This document shows positions 26,008-34,729 of a stretch of 52,534 nt of DNA, one piece after another. Made by a program: the position numbers and the translations under genes. Where the stretch lies: positions 1-52,534 of the forward strand of contig JANQMX010000093.1 in assembly GCA_028279885.1 (NCBI GenBank), given 5' to 3'. This stretch comes from Rhodovibrionaceae bacterium. Its GTDB lineage: Bacteria > Pseudomonadota > Alphaproteobacteria > Kiloniellales > DSM-21159. Within the stretch, counting starts at the first letter, position 1. Every line of letters starts with the position of its first letter. The notes under the pieces were generated by a model that was not told the origin of the DNA, did not search any database, and worked only from the letters and a program-made list of their open reading frames with translations.

Positions 26008-26487
26008 ATGGTCGGGCTTGCGCTCCGCGCTGCCGAGCCCGCGGATATCGCCTTCATCCGCGCGCTGGAGCAGCGCGACGAGTACGCCGCCTTCATTTAC
26101 CGCTGGAGCCAGGCTGAGCACGAGGCGACGCTCGCCGCACCCGACAAGCGCACGCTGATCGGCGACGACGAAGCGGGGGCGCCTGTGGGCTTCGCCATCC
26201 TGCGGAATTTCGGCGATGAGACGGTGCCCTATCTGGTGCGCATAGCGGTCGCCAGGCCGGGCGAAGGCCTGGGCCGCGCGCTGCTGTCTCAGGTTTGCGA
26301 CTGGGTCTTCGCGCAGTCGGCGGCGCCCCGGCTGGAGCTCGATGTCTTCGAAGACAATCTCAGGGCCCAGGCGCTCTACCGCCGCCTGGGCTTCATCGTG
26401 GAGCGGGTCAGCGAAGAGCCCGTAGGCCGGCCGAGCGGCCAGCCCGCGCGCCTCATCTACATGTCCCGGGCGCGGGACGCTGCGTAA
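26008..26487 (+). CDS. GNAT-family N-acetyltransferase
   Basis: A 159-aa GCN5-related acetyltransferase. The acetyl-CoA binding motif A is visible as VRIAVARPGEGLGRALLSQV (about 78-97, R/Q-x-x-G-x-G/A type), followed by motif B (LELDVFEDNLRAQALYRRLGF, about 111-131). The acceptor substrate is unknown. It begins only 4 bases after gltB, so it may be translationally coupled to GOGAT. Confidence 0.85.
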   Translation: MVGLALRAAEPADIAFIRALEQRDEYAAFIYRWSQAEHEATLAAPDKRTLIGDDEAGAPVGFAILRNFGDETVPYLVRIAVARPGEGLGRALLSQVCDWVFAQSAAPRLELDVFEDNLRAQALYRRLGFIVERVSEEPVGRPSGQPARLIYMSRARDAA

Positions 26488-26575
26488 CACCCCATTCGAA
26501 CAGATGGTTGCGGCGCATCGCGGCGCACGTTAGAGCCTTTTCCTATTCCATTGAAAAGGCATTGCACCCGCGCCG

Positions 26576-27244
26576 ATGCGCATCCTCTATCACCTGCCTC
26601 TCGACCCCGGCAGCCGCAAAGTTCGCCTCATCCTGGCTGAGAAGGGCGTCACCGCCGAGCTCAAGACCGAAGCCGTTTGGGAACGGCGCGAGGGCTTCCT
26701 GCGCCTCAACCCGGCCGGCGAGGTGCCGGTGCTGGTGGAGGACGACGGCACCGTGCTGTCCGACGCCTCGGTCATCTCGGAATACATCGAGGAGCTCTAT
26801 CCGGACCCGCCGCTGCTCGGCGAGACGCCGATTGACCGGGCCGAGGCGCGCCGCCTGATGCGCTGGTTCGAAACCAAGTTCGCCCGCGAGGTCTCCAGCC
26901 TCTTGCTGGAAGAGAAGATGATGAAGCGGCTCTTGAAGCAGGGGACGCCGGACTCGGCGACCGTGCGGGTCGCGGCCCAGAACATCCACTACCATCTCGA
27001 CTACATCGGCTGGCTCTGCGAGCGGCGGCGCTGGCTGGCCGGCGATGACGTCAGCCAGGCCGACCTGACCGCGGCTGCGCATCTCTCCTGCATCGACTAT
27101 CTGGGCGACGTGCCCTGGGACGAGCACCAGGAGGCGCGCGACTGGTACGCCCGCATCAAGTCTCGCCCCTGCATGCGCGGCATCCTGGCCGACGTGCTGC
27201 CCGGCTACGCTCCGCCCAAGCACTACTCGGACCCGGACTTTTAG
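26576..27244 (+). CDS. Glutathione S-transferase family protein
   Basis: A 222-aa GST. The N-terminal thioredoxin-like domain (about 1-80) has the cis-Pro contact AGEVPVLVEDDGTVLSDASVISEYIEELYP, in which DAS (about 62-64) contacts the glutathione gamma-glutamyl group. The C-terminal helical domain (about 90-215) has the N-capping box WLAGDDVSQADLTAAAHL. The likely catalytic residue near the N-terminus (LYHLPLDPGSRKV) is not the Cys of beta-class GSTs; Ser or Tyr is possible. The substrate is unknown. Confidence 0.88.
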   Translation: MRILYHLPLDPGSRKVRLILAEKGVTAELKTEAVWERREGFLRLNPAGEVPVLVEDDGTVLSDASVISEYIEELYPDPPLLGETPIDRAEARRLMRWFETKFAREVSSLLLEEKMMKRLLKQGTPDSATVRVAAQNIHYHLDYIGWLCERRRWLAGDDVSQADLTAAAHLSCIDYLGDVPWDEHQEARDWYARIKSRPCMRGILADVLPGYAPPKHYSDPDF

Positions 27245-27313
27245 GGTTTGGTTTTTCGAGGGCGCGCCGGCTCCAGGTTAGCTCGGTGTCTGTTTACGGA
27301 GGCGCGCCGCACT

Positions 27314-27391
27314 GCGCCGTCCCGCTCCCCCTCCCGTCCACCCAATAGGGTACCATGTCATGGATGGCCGGGAGGGGGAGCGGGACGGCGC
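27314..27391. repeat. Stand-alone C/G-rich hairpin (31-bp arms)
   Basis: Positions 27314-27344 and 27361-27391 pair with two mismatches around a short loop containing the GGTACC core shared with the arms at 1-66 and 216-281. This copy has no IS beside it and so may show the hairpin in its uninterrupted state. Confidence 0.85.
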
Positions 27392-27403
27392 AACACCACA
27401 AAT

Positions 27404-27570
27404 CGTCACCCCGGCCCTTAGGCGAGCCCGGGACTGCGTGCAGTCCCGGAGCGCGAGCCTTGGCAGCCGGGGCTCGCGCAGCGAGTTGCCGAAGGCAGCC
27501 ACAAGCCCAAACCGTGCCTATGGCTGGACCCTCGGGTCGCCCCGCTTCGCTGCTCGCCCAAGGGTGACGT
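27404..27570 (+). repeat. Bipartite intergenic repeat, second subtype
   Basis: Near-copy of the reverse complement of 8795-8965, including GAGCCTTGGCAGCCGGGGCT and GAGTTGCCGAAGGCAGCCAC. Confidence 0.82.
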
Positions 27571-27605
27571 TATGAAAGAAACCGCTGGCGTCATCGCCCC
27601 TCCTC

Positions 27606-27800
27606 ACGTCACCCCGGCCACCGAGCCGGGGTCCATTCTGCGGCCTGCACGGGACGCGGTTGTTCAGCGCGGGTGTAGCGGCCGTCGGCCTTTTCATTGC
27701 GCTGTCCGAGCCCAGACGACCCATGCCTTCGGCACCTCGCTGCGCGAGCCCGGACACGCGGCCTTCGCTCACGCGAAGCCCTTGGCAGGGATGACAGTCT
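27606..27800 (+). repeat. Bipartite intergenic repeat, long form
   Basis: Starts CGTCACCCCGGCC..GAGCCGGGGTCCATT and ends GAGCCCGGACACGCGG...CTTGGCAGGGATGACAG. It shares CCCATGCCTTCGGCACCTCG with the next copy. Confidence 0.8.
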
Positions 27801-27832
27801 GTGAAGGGCAGCGAAGGCGCAGCATCACAATT

Positions 27833-28020
27833 CGTCACCCCGGCCTTGAGCCGGGGTCCATTGATCGGCCAGCGCGAACCTCTGCCGAGGCGTCAAGGCG
27901 TTGCGGCCATCCGGCTCTTCGCTCCACACCTCCGCACCCAGGCCACCCATGCCTTCGGCACCTCGCTAACGCGAGCCCGGACACGCGGGCTTCGCCCTTG
28001 GCCGGGATGACAGTCTGAGG
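27833..28020 (+). repeat. Bipartite intergenic repeat, long form
   Basis: The third copy in tandem after the GST gene. Together the three copies and the hairpin at 27314 fill the ~850-base gap between the GST and DUF2946 genes; no gene is evident there. Confidence 0.8.
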
Positions 28021-28091
28021 TGCGACCCTTTCCGGACCTGCGACAAAGTAAGGAGATGCGGTCCGGGGCGGTCTCGGCTATCCAGACAGGA

Positions 28092-28493
28092 ATGAAACGC
28101 GGTTTCAGGCATAGTACCGCCAGGTTCCTCGCCATACTGGCCATTGTTCTGCAGGGTCTCCTGCCGGGCACGCTTGCCGTTGCCGAGGCGAACGGCGTCG
28201 ACGTTTCGCGTTTCATCTGTGCGTCGTCCGGGTCGGTATCGGCGGAGGCCAAGGCGGCGATCGAGGAGCTTGCGAAGCTCCTCGGCGAGGAGGTGCCCGA
28301 CCGTCAGTCGGTCAACGGGCACTGCCCGCTTTGCACGCTCGTTCATGCCATACCCCTGCCCGAGCCCGTCACTCTGGCGGTGCCCGCGGAGCATGCCTCA
28401 GTCGCAGACCCGGTCCGCTACGAGCCCGGTGGCCTGGTGCAAAAGACGCAGGGGCCGCCTCTCGGGTCTCGCGGACCTCCCCGTCTCCTCTGA
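28092..28493 (+). CDS. DUF2946-like small membrane/exported protein
   Basis: A 133-aa protein. It has a basic start (MKRGFRHST), one hydrophobic segment (about 11-28) that is a signal or anchor, a middle region, and the motif NGHCPLCTLVHAIPLP typical of DUF2946-type proteins, which often sit beside outer-membrane metal receptors. The CxxC pair could bind a metal. ATG 28092 is preferred on homology; ATG 28056 directly abuts AAGGAG and so is poorly spaced. A TonB-dependent receptor gene follows 97 bases downstream. Confidence 0.68.
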   Translation: MKRGFRHSTARFLAILAIVLQGLLPGTLAVAEANGVDVSRFICASSGSVSAEAKAAIEELAKLLGEEVPDRQSVNGHCPLCTLVHAIPLPEPVTLAVPAEHASVADPVRYEPGGLVQKTQGPPLGSRGPPRLL

Positions 28494-28590
28494 ACGAAAG
28501 ACAGTCGACTGGCGCCCGTGAGGCGCCGTTTCCGGGCGCGCGCCCTCCCTTTCGCGTGCGCGCCTCGCCTTCAGTTCGCGAGACACCTTT

Positions 28591-30687
28591 ATGCAATGGA
28601 AATTCTGTCGCCGCTTCCTCTGCGGTGCGGCGCTTGCGGTGATCGCCGCACCGGCATTGGCGCAAACTACCGACTCACCTTCGCCGCAAAGCAATGCGGC
28701 ATCCTCTGAAACCGAAAGCTCCGTTGAGACAATAAGGCTCGATCCGATACGCGTGCCGGGGCCCCGTCCTGCTATGGACGAAGCGCGGGACGCGCTTGAT
28801 CTGCGGGCAGGCGGCACGTCTGTTGTCGGCGCGGAGGATTTCGAAGATGGCCGCGCAACGACGCTAAGCGACGTTCTGTCCTTCGCCCCGGGCGTGCTGA
28901 CCCAGACCCGCCACGGCGAGGAGACGCGTCTGTCCATCCGCGGCTCGGGCATTCAGCGCGGCTTTCAGCTCCGCGGTGTCCAGCTTTACCAGGACGGCAT
29001 CCCGCTGAACCTCGCCGACGGGTCGGGGGATTTCCAGTCAATCGACCCGCTGGCCATCGATTTCGTTGAAATCTGGCGAGGCGGCAGTGCGCTCGAATAT
29101 GGTTCCAGCACGCTTGGCGGTGCGATCAACTTCGTCACGCCGACCGGGCGGACCGTGTCGCCGCTGACTGTCCGACTCGATGCCGGCTCCTTCGGGCTGT
29201 GGCGTGGCAATGTTCAGGCTGGCGGTGCGCACGGGGACTTCGACGGCATCGTCGGCTTCACCGCTGGCAAACAGGACGGGTGGCGGGACCAGTCCGCGAC
29301 CAGGGCAAAGCGCGCGTCGGCAAACTTCGGCTACAGCATCGACGAGACGCTGGAGGCGCGCCTCTTTCTCAACTACGTCGATTCCGAGCTGGAGTTGCCA
29401 GGCCCCCTGTCTCTCGCCCAGATCGAGGACGACCCGCAACAGGCGGGGCGCAACTACAGCGAACTTGATGCCTCGAACGACTACATCTTGAAGCGGGCGG
29501 CCGGCCGGCTTTCCTGGGCTCCGGCCGCTGACAGCGAGCTTATCGCCTCTGCCTTCTACTTCGAGCGGGATCGCAATCATCCGACGATCTTCGGCATTCT
29601 CGATCAGGATGTGAGGAACTTGGGATTCGATGTCCGGGGCGTTCTCGATTTTGCCGAGACCGATGCGGCGAGGCGGCTGGTGGTCGGCGTCTCCGCCGCC
29701 CGCTATCTCGGCACAGAGGACCGCTTCACCAATGCGGGCGGCGAGCCGGGAACCTATCGCGGACGGACGGAGCTCGATGGGCGGACCTACGTCGGCTATG
29801 CCGAATACTCTCATGGTCTCAGCAATGCCCTGACGGTCCAGGCAGGCGCGCAGTTCACGCGCGCCGACCGGGAACTGGACAACCAGGCATCGCCGGCGCG
29901 GAGTTATGACGAGACGTTTTACGGAGTCAGCCCGAAGCTCGGCCTGCTCTACGACCTCGATGAGGCCAATCAGCTCTACACAAGTGTCAGCCGCAGCTTC
30001 GAGCCCGCGCCTTTCGGCGAAGCCCGGGTGCTACCCGATCTCCCGCTGCCGGACCCGCAGGAAGCGACGACCTATGAGATCGGCTTGCGTCACCGGTCCG
30101 AGAGGCTGCACCTTGAAGCGGCCGCCTACTATTCGAAGATCGACAACGAATTCCTGGCTCTGGTCGACGAGAACGGTGCCTCCCTCGGGACCACCAATGC
30201 CGACGCGACGCTCCATCGCGGCGTCGAGTTCGGTGCCAGCCTGGCGGTGAGCGAGACCGTCACGCTGCAGGCCAGCTACCTTTGGAACGACTTCCGCTTC
30301 GACGACGATGTCGCCTTCGGCGATAACCAAATCGCCGGCATTCCACCCCACAGCCTCAACGCACGGCTTTCATGGACGCCGCTGCCCTGGCTGACGATCA
30401 CGCCCATGGTCGAGTGGCGCGGCGGCGAGACCTGGATAGACCACGCCAACAGCGTCAAAGACGATGGTTATACGCTGCTGCATCTCGGCTTTTCGGGCGA
30501 TTTGCCGGACGTCCCGGAGTGGGACGTGGACTGGGATGTGGAGTGGTTCGTCGATATCCGAAACCTGACGGACCAAAGCTACATCTCCACCACCCTTGTG
30601 CGGGACGATGTGAACGGGCTCGACACGGTCAGCTACTTTCCCGGCGAACCCCGCTCGATTTTCGGCGGGATACGCTGGCGGTATTGA
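28591..30687 (+). CDS. TonB-dependent outer-membrane receptor
   Basis: A 698-aa receptor with a signal peptide (about 1-24, cleavage after ALAQ), a likely TonB box near ETIRLDPIRV (about 49-58), a plug domain (about 65-185, LSDVLSFAPGVL, LSIRGSG, SALEYGSSTLGGAINFV), and a 22-strand-type barrel ending in a C-terminal aromatic (GGIRWRY). It takes up a scarce ligand with energy from TonB-ExbBD. Plug and barrel resemble siderophore or FecA-like receptors but the ligand is unclear; the upstream DUF2946 gene hints at a metal such as copper. Complete, no frameshift. Confidence 0.9.
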   Translation: MQWKFCRRFLCGAALAVIAAPALAQTTDSPSPQSNAASSETESSVETIRLDPIRVPGPRPAMDEARDALDLRAGGTSVVGAEDFEDGRATTLSDVLSFAPGVLTQTRHGEETRLSIRGSGIQRGFQLRGVQLYQDGIPLNLADGSGDFQSIDPLAIDFVEIWRGGSALEYGSSTLGGAINFVTPTGRTVSPLTVRLDAGSFGLWRGNVQAGGAHGDFDGIVGFTAGKQDGWRDQSATRAKRASANFGYSIDETLEARLFLNYVDSELELPGPLSLAQIEDDPQQAGRNYSELDASNDYILKRAAGRLSWAPAADSELIASAFYFERDRNHPTIFGILDQDVRNLGFDVRGVLDFAETDAARRLVVGVSAARYLGTEDRFTNAGGEPGTYRGRTELDGRTYVGYAEYSHGLSNALTVQAGAQFTRADRELDNQASPARSYDETFYGVSPKLGLLYDLDEANQLYTSVSRSFEPAPFGEARVLPDLPLPDPQEATTYEIGLRHRSERLHLEAAAYYSKIDNEFLALVDENGASLGTTNADATLHRGVEFGASLAVSETVTLQASYLWNDFRFDDDVAFGDNQIAGIPPHSLNARLSWTPLPWLTITPMVEWRGGETWIDHANSVKDDGYTLLHLGFSGDLPDVPEWDVDWDVEWFVDIRNLTDQSYISTTLVRDDVNGLDTVSYFPGEPRSIFGGIRWRY

Positions 30688-30736
30688 CGGGGCTGGACCT
30701 CGGCCTGGCACCCAGGTCTTGAGCAGGGGTGCAGCC

Positions 30737-30813
30737 CCAAGCTCGGACCGGGCTCAATGGCTGGATACTCGGGTCTCGCCGCTTCGCGGCTCGCCCAAGT
30801 ATGACAGCTTGAG
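30737..30813 (+). repeat. Partial bipartite repeat (right half)
   Basis: AAGCTCGGACCGGGCTCAAT..CTGGATACTCGGGTC...GCTCGCCCAAGTATGACAG matches the right half of the subtype at 8795-8965 without its left half. Confidence 0.65.
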
Positions 30814-30842
30814 AGAGGCCGCAGGCGGTGCCGTATCACAGG

Positions 30843-31009
30843 CTGTCACCCCGGCCTTGAGCCGGGGTCCATTTGTCCGCATGCGAGAAGCTCTGCCTAG
30901 AAGCCAAGGCGTTGCGGCCATCGGCCCTTTCGTTCCACTGTTCCGCAACCAGCACGTCCATGGTTCCCGGCTCGCGGGCTTCGCCCTTGGCCGGGATGAC
31001 ATTCTGAGC
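30843..31009 (+). repeat. Bipartite intergenic repeat, long form
   Basis: Opens CTGTCACCCCGGCCTTGAGC..GGGTCCATTTG and closes GGTTCCCGGCTCGCGGGC..CTTGGCCGGGATGACATTC. It lies with the partial copy in the 412-base gap between the convergent receptor and TPR genes. Confidence 0.8.
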
Positions 31010-31099
31010 ATAGCCGCGGGCGTTACCGCACCACGGACTATCACCCTGGGGCTTGGCTCCAGGGGCCATGGCTCTCATGGCGCGCCAACGCCTAGAAAA

Positions 31100-31879
31100 C
31101 TACTGCCGCTCCAGCTTTGTGATGTTGGCTTCGGCGGCGAAGGCCTCGGCCGTGCCGGGGGCCAGGCTCTGCACCCGCTGCCAGTCGCTGCGGGCGCCGG
31201 CGAGATCGCCGCTCAGGCGGCGGATGTTGCCGCGCTCCAGCAAGGCGACCGGGTCGTCGGGCGCCATGGCCAAGGCGCGGCCGATGTCGTCGAGGGCCAG
31301 ATCGGTCAGCTCTAGCAGACGCCGGGCGCTGGCGCGGTAAACCAGGATGTCGCTGCGCGCCGGCGCCAGGTCCAGGGCGCGGTCCAGCGCATCGACGGCG
31401 CCCCAGTAGTCCTCAAGCTCGGCGCGGAAGAGGGCAAGATCGATCCAGAGCTCCACGTCCTCCGGCTTGAGGTGCAGCGCCCGCCGCGCCAGGGCGGCGG
31501 CCTTGTCGGGCCGTCCGGCGAGACCCCAGGCCTGTGCCCCTTCCGCCATCATCGCCGGGCGCTGCGCGAGCACGACCGTGTCGGCCAGCAGCTCCAGCCG
31601 CGCCGCCCCCTCGGCATAGCGGCCCAGCGTCAGCAGCGCGGCCGCCGTGCACTGGATGGCTGGTGCCCCGGCGCCCTCGGCTTCCCGGGCCAGGGCGAAC
31701 TCCAACGCCCCTTCGGGATCGCGCTTTGCCCGGTCCAGGCAGCGCAGGTAGTCCTCCTCGCTGTAGACCCGCGGGGCCGGCGCCTGGGCCTCCGCCGCTG
31801 GCGGCAGCAGCGCGAGCAGCCAGAGGGCCAGCAGCCCCAAGATAAAGCCCCTTGGCGAGCGTGACGTGGTGCACGACAT
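31100..31879 (-). CDS. Exported tetratricopeptide-repeat protein
   Basis: A 259-aa protein with a signal peptide (about 1-32, hydrophobic GFILGLLALWLLALLPPAAEAQ) followed by TPR helices from about residue 40 to the end. The clearest units are AEGAQAWGLAGRPDKAAALARRALHLKPED, the following WIDLALFRAELEDYWGAVDALDRALDLAP and LLERGNIRRLSGDLAGARSDWQRVQSLAP (named here by position, about 113-250). It is probably a periplasmic scaffold; the partner is unknown. ATG 31879 is chosen because it starts the signal peptide; the frame is open upstream to 32008. Confidence 0.8.
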   Translation of the reverse strand: MSCTTSRSPRGFILGLLALWLLALLPPAAEAQAPAPRVYSEEDYLRCLDRAKRDPEGALEFALAREAEGAGAPAIQCTAAALLTLGRYAEGAARLELLADTVVLAQRPAMMAEGAQAWGLAGRPDKAAALARRALHLKPEDVELWIDLALFRAELEDYWGAVDALDRALDLAPARSDILVYRASARRLLELTDLALDDIGRALAMAPDDPVALLERGNIRRLSGDLAGARSDWQRVQSLAPGTAEAFAAEANITKLERQ

Positions 31880-31948
31880 GATCAGAGCTATGGTCCCGTA
31901 ACCCTGCGCCCGCAAGACCCAGCCAGAGAGAACGTCCGGAAGAGTCCC

Positions 31949-32833
31949 ATGTCCGAGCCCGCCAATCCCCCTCATCTGCTTTGCTTCGGTTGCGGCTACG
32001 TCGCCCAAAGGCTGGCCGCGCGCCTGCTGCAGGAGGGTTGGCGGGTCAGCGGCACGACCCGCGATGCAGAGAAGGCAAAGGCGCTACAGGCGCTCGGCAT
32101 CGAACCGCTGATCTTCGACGGCGACTCCCCGCTACCGGAAGATGCTCTGGCCGACGTGACTCACGTGCTCCACTCGGTCCCGCCGCGCGAAGAGGGTGAC
32201 CCGGTGCTGCGGTCGCACGGCGAAGCCCTGGCGGCCCTGCCGCAGCTCGAATGGTTCGGCTATCTCTCGACCACCGGGGTCTACGGCGATCACGGCGGCG
32301 ACTGGGTGACGGAGGAGAGTGCCTTGCAGGCGACCAGTGCGCGCTCCCGCCGGCGGGTCGAGGCCGAAGCGGCCTGGCGGGCGCTCTTGGAGCGCCACGG
32401 CCTGCCGCTGCACGTCTTCCGCCTGGCCGGCATCTATGGCCCCGGCCGCAATCAGCTCACCGCCTTGCGGCAAGGTCGCGCCCGCCGCATCGCCAAGCCC
32501 GGCTACGTCTTCGGCCGCATTCACGTGGAGGACATCTGCCGGGCACTGGAAGCCTCCATCGCCGCCCCACAGCCGGGCGCGATCTACAACCTGGCCGACG
32601 ATCTGCCGGAGGAGCCGGAGGTGGTGGTCGCCTACGCGGCGGAGCTGCTCGGTATCGCGCCGCCGCCGCTGGTGCCCTTCGACGAGGCCGAGCTCACACC
32701 CATGGCCAAGAGCTTCTATCTCGACTGCCGTCGCGTCTCCAACCGGCGCTTGCGCGAGGAGCTCGGCGTTGCCCTGGCCTACCCGACCTACAAGGAAGGC
32801 CTCAGCGCCCTCGCCGAAAGCGAACGGGCGTAA
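31949..32833 (+). CDS. NAD(P)-binding SDR-like protein (YeeZ-type)
   Basis: A 294-aa extended SDR-like protein similar to YeeZ and other nucleoside-diphosphate-sugar epimerase relatives. The coenzyme loop is CFGCGYVAQRLAARLL (GxGYV type, about 12-27). STTGVYGDHGG (about 107-117) marks the active-site Ser/Thr and Tyr region, but the usual YxxxK is replaced by a looser SRRRVEAE segment, as in this subgroup. The RLAGIYGPGRN motif is clear. No substrate is assigned. Divergent from the TPR gene with a 69-base gap. Confidence 0.83.
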   Translation: MSEPANPPHLLCFGCGYVAQRLAARLLQEGWRVSGTTRDAEKAKALQALGIEPLIFDGDSPLPEDALADVTHVLHSVPPREEGDPVLRSHGEALAALPQLEWFGYLSTTGVYGDHGGDWVTEESALQATSARSRRRVEAEAAWRALLERHGLPLHVFRLAGIYGPGRNQLTALRQGRARRIAKPGYVFGRIHVEDICRALEASIAAPQPGAIYNLADDLPEEPEVVVAYAAELLGIAPPPLVPFDEAELTPMAKSFYLDCRRVSNRRLREELGVALAYPTYKEGLSALAESERA

Positions 32834-32850
32834 GGCCGGCACCACCGCTC

Positions 32851-33705
32851 TCAGCACGCCTCGAGCCAGTGCGTGGGGCCGCCGATGGGTGGGCGGAAAT
32901 AGAGGATCATGCGGCCGTCCGGGCCGGCCTCTGCGCCGTCACGCCAGGGCGCGACGCCGTGCAAGGCCAGGCGGTGCACCAGATAGGCCTCGCCGGGCCT
33001 GGCGGTGATTTCGACTCGGGGGCAGGCCTCGAAGATCTCGCGCCGCAGAGCCTGATAGGCCTTGGTGACGTCCTGCTCGGTCCAGGCTTCGAGGGGTACA
33101 CCCTCGAAGATTTTCCGGAAGCCGCTGCGCATCATCTCGTGAGAGCCTTCCCAGATGGAAAAGGGCGCAGCACCCGGGTCAGCCTCGACCAGCGGGAGGC
33201 CGAGGACGAAGCCGTGGTACTCGCGCAGGTGTCGGCGGCGGTCCGGGCCTTCGCGCAGAAGCCCGTCGAGATGGGCCGCGTCGCGCTTCACCCGGTAGCG
33301 GTAGAGGCTCTCGGTCTCTTCGGGGTCTTGCTGCGGATAGCCGGGATAGCAGACCGAGACCTGCCCACGGTCCCAGTCAAAGGCGCGCAGCGCCGGGTCG
33401 CCGTCTCCCAGCACGCTGCGAATGAAGTCGATGGCGACGCCTGCGATGGGCGGCACGCCTTCGAGCGCGCCCGAGGCATCGTTGGGCAGCACGTGGACGC
33501 CGGCGAACCAGGTGCCGCCATGACGCAGCCATTCGGCATTCGCCGGGTCGCGGACGCTCTCTCGCGCCGCCGGCAGCGCGGCCTGCACCCAGGCGAAGAG
33601 CACCGGGTCGAAGGCAAAGCGGCACCAACCCTTGGCGAAGAAGGCTTCGCGCTGGGCTTCGATGTCGGGCGCATCCCTTTGCGCTGCTGTCGCCGGCTCG
33701 CTCAT
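32851..33705 (-). CDS. Phytanoyl-CoA dioxygenase-like Fe(II)/2-oxoglutarate oxygenase
   Basis: A 284-aa protein of probable double-stranded beta-helix fold. The C-terminal segment GEAYLVHRLALHGVAPW...MILYFRPPIGG has the look of the distal iron-binding His and the Arg that holds 2-oxoglutarate. The first HxD motif is not clear to me, so a catalytically altered member is possible. ATG 33705 (MSEPATAAQR) is chosen; ATG 33714 is an alternative. Convergent with the YeeZ-like gene. Confidence 0.55.
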   Translation of the reverse strand: MSEPATAAQRDAPDIEAQREAFFAKGWCRFAFDPVLFAWVQAALPAARESVRDPANAEWLRHGGTWFAGVHVLPNDASGALEGVPPIAGVAIDFIRSVLGDGDPALRAFDWDRGQVSVCYPGYPQQDPEETESLYRYRVKRDAAHLDGLLREGPDRRRHLREYHGFVLGLPLVEADPGAAPFSIWEGSHEMMRSGFRKIFEGVPLEAWTEQDVTKAYQALRREIFEACPRVEITARPGEAYLVHRLALHGVAPWRDGAEAGPDGRMILYFRPPIGGPTHWLEAC

Positions 33706-33865
33706 GCCGGCCATTGTCCTGGCGCGCGGCCGGCTGGCAAGCCTAGCGAAGGGTGGTTGCGCCGTTCTCGAGGACATCGACGAACAGCGGTGATCGGCAG
33801 GGGGCCGGAATTTGGGCTATTGTTAAGGCCAACAAGCCTCTCAACCGCTTTCGGGAGACTCTTTC

Positions 33866-34729
33866 ATGAGCAAGATCGCCTTTCTGGGTCTGGGCGCCAT
33901 GGGTTCGCGCATGGCGGCCCGCCTGCTGGCCGCGGGCCACGCGGTCACCGTCTGGAACCGCAGCGCCGAGCGGACCGCCCCGCTGGTCGATCACGGCGCT
34001 GAAGCCGCGGCCACACCGGCCGAGGCCGTTGCCGGCGCCGAGGTGGTGATCGCCATGCTGCGCGACGATAGCGCCTCGGAGGCCGTCTGGTGCGATCCTG
34101 AGAGTGGGGCTGTCGAGGGCATGGGAGAGGGCGCGCTGGCGATAGAGTGCGGTACCCTGACCGTCGACTGGACCCGCCGTCTGGGCGAGTCACTGGCCGC
34201 GCGGGGCTTGCGCTTTCTCGACGCGCCGCTCGCCGGTTCGCTGCCGCAGGCCGAGGCGGGCCAGTTGATCTTCTTCGCCGGCGGCCCGGCTGCGAGTTTG
34301 AAGGCGGCGCAGCCGCTGCTGCTGGCCATGGGGGCAGTGGTGCACCACGCGGGTCCCACGGTTGGCAGCGGCATGGCGGTCAAGCTGATGGTCAACGCAC
34401 TCTTTGGCCTGCAGGTGGCCGCTGTCGCCGAAGTGCTGGCGCTGGGCGAGGCGCTCGGCGTGCCGGCGAACCAGGGCGCGGAGATCCTCGGCGAGACGCC
34501 GGTGCTCAGCCCCGTCGCCAAAGCGGCCGCCGCCGCTATGGTCGCGCGCGCCTACCCGCCGATGTTCCCGATCGACCTGGTTGAGAAGGACTTCGGCTGT
34601 GTCGCGGCGACGGCGGAGGCGGCGGGCACCGCCGTGCCGCTGAGCCAGGCCGCCCGCGCCGTCTTCGCCCAGGCCAAGGCGGCCGGCTATGGCGGCGACA
34701 ACATCACCGGCGTGGCACAGCTTTACTGA
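33866..34729 (+). CDS. NAD(P)-dependent beta-hydroxyacid dehydrogenase family protein
   Basis: A 287-aa enzyme of the 3-hydroxyisobutyrate / tartronate-semialdehyde reductase / GLYR1 group. It has a Rossmann loop GLGAMGSRMAARLLAAGH (about 8-25) and a coenzyme-preference Arg in VWNRSAERT that suggests NADPH. The substrate-site motif is DAPLAGSLPQAEAGQL (about 119-134), and the catalytic Lys lies in GSGMAVKLMVNAL (about 168-180, Lys174). The helical C-terminal domain is complete. Which semialdehyde or hydroxyacid it acts on is not decidable here. Confidence 0.9.
   Translation: MSKIAFLGLGAMGSRMAARLLAAGHAVTVWNRSAERTAPLVDHGAEAAATPAEAVAGAEVVIAMLRDDSASEAVWCDPESGAVEGMGEGALAIECGTLTVDWTRRLGESLAARGLRFLDAPLAGSLPQAEAGQLIFFAGGPAASLKAAQPLLLAMGAVVHHAGPTVGSGMAVKLMVNALFGLQVAAVAEVLALGEALGVPANQGAEILGETPVLSPVAKAAAAAMVARAYPPMFPIDLVEKDFGCVAATAEAAGTAVPLSQAARAVFAQAKAAGYGGDNITGVAQLY

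Noticed and set aside
21546-26096. 1516-aa open frame antisense to gltB
   Set aside because: It is the shadow of a long high-G+C gene: no family features, and composition typical of reverse-complement frames. gltB on the plus strand is unmistakable.
27400-28020. CRISPR array among the repeats after the GST gene
   Set aside because: The repeats are long (about 170-190 bp), bipartite and adjacent, not short repeats with unique equal spacers, and no cas genes are present.
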